Assembly: GCA_903928045.1 (NCBI GenBank)
Contig: CAIYPH010000717.1
Span: forward strand, 1 to 7,726
Length of the DNA stretch: 7,726 nucleotides
Origin: an uncultured Rhodospirillales bacterium
Lineage (GTDB): Bacteria; Pseudomonadota; Alphaproteobacteria; Acetobacterales; Acetobacteraceae
Direction: 5' to 3'
Position numbers and translations under genes: made by a program. Below are positions 5,620 through 7,726 of this stretch, piece after piece. How positions within the stretch are numbered: the stretch's first letter is position 1; each line of letters starts with the position of its first letter. A model generated the notes under the pieces. It saw only the letters and a program-made list of their open reading frames with translations, had not been told where the DNA came from and searched no databases.

Positions 5620-6972
5620 TCAGGCTTTCCGCGGCCCGGGGTCGCCGAAGACGCGGGTGAACAAGGCGTCGAGGTGGCGCAGATGAAGCGCGGGGTCCAT
5701 CGCGGCATCAAGCACCGCGGGGGCGACCCGGCCGGCGACTTCGGGGTCGGCGTCGAGATTGGCGCGGAAGCCGCGTCCCTCTGGCGTCCCGAGCTTGGTC
5801 CAGGTCTCCATCGCGTTGCGCTGGACGATGCGGTAGGCGTCCTCACGGAGGATACCGGATTTGGCGAGGGCCAGCAGGACCTCGCCGGAATGGACCACGC
5901 CGCCGAGGCTTTCGAGGTTGTGCTCCATGCGGGCGGGGTAGACGAGCATCTTCTCGATCATCCCGGCGAGGCGCATCAGGGCGAAATCCAGCGTGACCGT
6001 GGCGTCCGGCGCGATGGCGCGTTCGACGCTGGAGTGGCTGATATCGCGCTCGTGCCACAGCACGACGTTCTCGAGCGCCGGGGTGACGGCGGAGCGGACC
6101 ACGCGGGCGAGGCCGGTGAGGTTCTCGGTCAGCACCGGGTTGCGCTTGTGGGGCATCGCGGAGGAGCCCTTCTGGCCGGGATGGAAGAACTCCTCGGCTT
6201 CGCGGACTTCGCTGCGCTGGAGATGGCGGACCTCGGTGGCGAGGCGTTCCACCCCGGAGGCGACCACGCCGAGGGCGCAGAAGAAGGCGGCGTGGCGGTC
6301 GCGCGGGATGACCTGGGTGGAGACCGGCTCGACGGCGAGGCCGAGTTTTTCGGCGACGTAGGTTTCCACGCGGGGATCGACATGGGCGAAGGTGCCGACG
6401 GCGCCCGAGATGGCGCAGACCGCGATTTCGGCGCGGGCGGTGATCAGGCGGGCGCGATTTCGTGCAAATTCAGCGTAGTGGCCGGCGAGTTTCAAGCCGA
6501 AACTCGTGGGTTCGGCATGGATCGCGTGGCTGCGGCCGATGGTGACGGTGTGCTTATGCTCGAAGGCGCGCGCCTTGAGAGCGGCCATCACGGCGTCGAT
6601 ATCGGCGATCAGCAGGTCGGCGGCCTGGGTGAGCTGGACGGAGAGCGTGGTGTCCAGCACGTCCGACGAGGTCATGCCGAGATGGACGAAGCGGCTGTCA
6701 TCGCCGATCGCCTCGGCGAGCCAGGTGAGGAAGGCGATGACGTCGTGGCGGGTAACGCGCTCGATGTCATCGATGCGGGCGACGTCGGCGGCGGAGATGG
6801 CGGCGATTTTGGCGCCACCTTTTTCGCGGATGTTGCGGGCGGCTTCGGCGGGGATTTCGCCGAGCGAGGCCATGGCTTCGGCGGCGAGCGCCTCGATTTC
6901 GAACCAGATGCGGTAGCGGTTCTCGGGTGCCCAGATGCCGGCCATTTCAGGACGTGTATACCGAGGGACCAT
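5620..6972 (-). CDS. purB: Adenylosuccinate lyase
   Basis: PurB acts twice in purine synthesis in the cytosol: it releases fumarate from SAICAR to give AICAR, and from adenylosuccinate to give AMP. The 450-residue product belongs to the fumarase/aspartase superfamily and has the length of the short (Bacillus-type) enzymes. Visible landmarks are TRHDVIAF with H76, the VHLGMTSSDVLDT block with H97, the GRSHAIHAEPTSFG block with the catalytic-type His149, and the superfamily signature SSAMPHKRNP at 270-279, whose flexible loop carries the catalytic serine. No residue loss or frameshift is seen. The ATG at 6972 is chosen over the GTG one codon upstream because AGGAG at 6979-6983 is spaced 6 nt from it. 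Downstream on the same strand is the histidine kinase, and divergently transcribed on the other side is the TerC-family gene. The gene is probably constitutive or purine-regulated, but no operator is visible in the 68-nt gap. Confidence 0.97.
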   Translation of the reverse strand: MVPRYTRPEMAGIWAPENRYRIWFEIEALAAEAMASLGEIPAEAARNIREKGGAKIAAISAADVARIDDIERVTRHDVIAFLTWLAEAIGDDSRFVHLGMTSSDVLDTTLSVQLTQAADLLIADIDAVMAALKARAFEHKHTVTIGRSHAIHAEPTSFGLKLAGHYAEFARNRARLITARAEIAVCAISGAVGTFAHVDPRVETYVAEKLGLAVEPVSTQVIPRDRHAAFFCALGVVASGVERLATEVRHLQRSEVREAEEFFHPGQKGSSAMPHKRNPVLTENLTGLARVVRSAVTPALENVVLWHERDISHSSVERAIAPDATVTLDFALMRLAGMIEKMLVYPARMEHNLESLGGVVHSGEVLLALAKSGILREDAYRIVQRNAMETWTKLGTPEGRGFRANLDADPEVAGRVAPAVLDAAMDPALHLRHLDALFTRVFGDPGPRKA

Positions 6973-7001
6973 CACTCTCTCCTGAACCCGTGCTAGGAGC
7001 C

Positions 7002-7030
7002 CATCTACGGTGCGGAGCCGGACGCCGCAA
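7002..7030 (-). promoter_or_regulatory. Possible purB promoter
   Basis: Reading leftward, TTGCGG (7025-7030) and TAGATG (7002-7007) are separated by exactly 17 nt, a housekeeping-sigma spacing. Initiation about 7 nt past the -10 would give a purB leader of about 20-25 nt containing the AGGAG ribosome-binding site. The -10 match is weak, so this is only the best candidate in the 68-nt purB/TerC gap. The -35 would overlap the ribosome-binding site (AAGGA, 7029-7033) of the divergent gene. Confidence 0.3.
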
Positions 7031-7040
7031 GGAATCGATC

Positions 7041-7634
7041 ATGGACGCTGCATTGCTGACCGAACTTAGCGCCTTCGCCCAGGTGCTGCTGATCGACCTC
7101 ACCTTGGCTGGGGACAACGCGGTGGTGGTTGGGCTGGCGGTGGCGGGGTTGCCCGCCCATCAGAAGCGGCCGGCGATTCTGGTGGGGATCGGGGCGGCGA
7201 CGGTGCTGCGGATCGGGCTTGGGGCGGTGACGCTGCAATTGCTGGAGATCGTCGGGCTGTTGCTGGCGGGCGGGATCCTGTTGTTGTGGGTGTGCTGGAA
7301 AATGTACCGCGAGTTGCGCCGGACCAGCGGGCATGGCGCGGTGGTGCCGGCGAAATCGCTGGGGCAGGCGATGTTGCAGATCGTGCTGGCCGATCTTTCG
7401 ATGAGCCTGGACAACGTGCTGGCGGTGGCGGGGGCGGCGGAGGGCAATGTCTGGGTGCTGGTGGCGGGGCTGGCGATCTCGGTGGTGCTGATGGGGGTGG
7501 CGGCAAACTGGATCGCCGGCTTGCTGGAGCGGCAGCGCTGGATCGCCTGGGTGGGGCTGGTGGTGGTGTTGTACGTGGCGCTGAAGCTGATTTGGGACGG
7601 CGGGGAGGATGTGCTGTTCCATCTGCGTGGATAA
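7041..7634 (+). CDS. TerC-family (YjbE-type) integral membrane protein, probable metal-ion exporter
   Basis: The 197-residue protein is strongly hydrophobic, with six or seven likely membrane spans at about 10-35, 43-63, 66-88, 108-130, 135-158 and 167-187. Two family motifs are clear: DLTLAGDNAVVVGLA (19-33) in the first span and ADLSMSLDNVLAVAG (117-131) in the fourth. Each places two aspartates and an Asn (D19, D25, N26; D118, D124, N125) within the membrane, and the two halves resemble each other, as expected for an internally duplicated transporter fold of the LysE superfamily. TerC/YjbE relatives are linked to manganese export and to metal loading of exported enzymes; the substrate here is inferred. 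A basic cytosolic loop (89-106) joins the halves. The ATG at 7041 has AAGGA at 7029-7033, spacing 7; in-frame codons upstream do not look like part of the protein. No Mn riboswitch pattern is visible ahead of it. It is divergent from purB and appears to be transcribed alone. Confidence 0.93.
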   Translation: MDAALLTELSAFAQVLLIDLTLAGDNAVVVGLAVAGLPAHQKRPAILVGIGAATVLRIGLGAVTLQLLEIVGLLLAGGILLLWVCWKMYRELRRTSGHGAVVPAKSLGQAMLQIVLADLSMSLDNVLAVAGAAEGNVWVLVAGLAISVVLMGVAANWIAGLLERQRWIAWVGLVVVLYVALKLIWDGGEDVLFHLRG

Positions 7635-7726
7635 TTGTTGTTTATTCGTAACAAATAGGGCAAGCCTCCGCTGTCCGCGGTTCAGTCGATGGGTATTCGG
7701 GCGCCGGGTGATCGGGCGCGGGGTAG
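7635..7726. other. Right-edge stretch without a callable gene
   Basis: After the TerC-type gene's TAA there is a short AT-rich patch (7635-7656) with TTGTT and AACAA about 10 nt apart, too weak for a convincing terminator. The remaining bases are GC-rich. On the minus strand one frame is open from the window edge to a TGA at 7682-7684 and another to a TAA at 7642-7644, so the C-terminal end of a convergent gene could begin here. On the plus strand an ATG at 7688 is open to the edge but lacks a clear ribosome-binding site. Confidence 0.3.

Noticed and set aside
5674..6996. A 440-codon open frame on the plus strand opposite purB
   Set aside because: It is rich in Gly, Asp and Ala with no domain motif and lies entirely antisense to an unmistakable purB, so it is a by-product of the biased GC-rich codon use of that gene.
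6973..7040. A manganese (yybP-ykoY) riboswitch ahead of the TerC-family gene
   Set aside because: The family is sometimes under such control, but the gap is only 68 nt and I could not find the conserved GGGGAGUA-type core or the paired cross-over elements.
7635..7656. Intrinsic terminator after the TerC-family gene
   Set aside because: The only complementary segments are 5-bp AT-rich arms without a GC stem or a following T run.

Overview
This window looks like chromosomal DNA from a GC-rich alphaproteobacterium, possibly an Acetobacteraceae-like or other Rhodospirillales lineage. That placement rests on uniformly high GC, GC-rich third codon positions, frequent GTG starts and the gene types present. 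It is an inference from composition and families, not a species identification.

Left end (1-590): the edge of an integrated mobile element. A leftward tyrosine-recombinase gene survives only as its N-terminal arm-binding domain (start at 367). In front of it is a dense set of short repeats that look like recombinase and accessory-factor binding sites: five copies of a GGGATACCA-type motif, a perfect 9-bp palindrome, and three TYCTGT motifs spaced exactly 10 bp apart. These end at a 45-nt 3' half of a tRNA-Pro(GGG) gene (544-588) with no 5' half. This is the usual layout of an attachment site, and it implies that the element and the intact tRNA gene lie to the left, outside the window.

Centre-left (590-3372): a leftward two-gene unit. 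The first gene encodes a 665-residue protein with a degenerate Ser/Thr-kinase fold (catalytic HRD and DFG aspartates lost), a long helical region and a C-terminal hydrophobic anchor. Two nucleotides after its stop begins a small membrane protein of unknown family. A 239-nt intergenic region with a small palindrome separates this pair from a divergently transcribed EAL-domain gene.

Centre-right (3373-5558): a stand-alone EAL domain, probably a cyclic-di-GMP phosphodiesterase or sensor with complete metal and substrate residues but an abnormal loop 6. It converges on a soluble PAS histidine kinase, and the two genes share one CTAG palindrome as both stop codons.

Right (5620-7726): purB (adenylosuccinate lyase, purine synthesis) lies upstream of and in line with the histidine kinase, so the two may be co-transcribed. 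Divergent from purB is a YjbE-type TerC-family membrane protein. The last 92 nt carry no gene that can be called.

The conserved block is purB/TerC with signalling genes beside it. The most unfamiliar part is the pseudokinase plus membrane-protein pair between the attachment site and the EAL gene. No link between that pair and cyclic-di-GMP signalling is shown by the sequence beyond adjacency.
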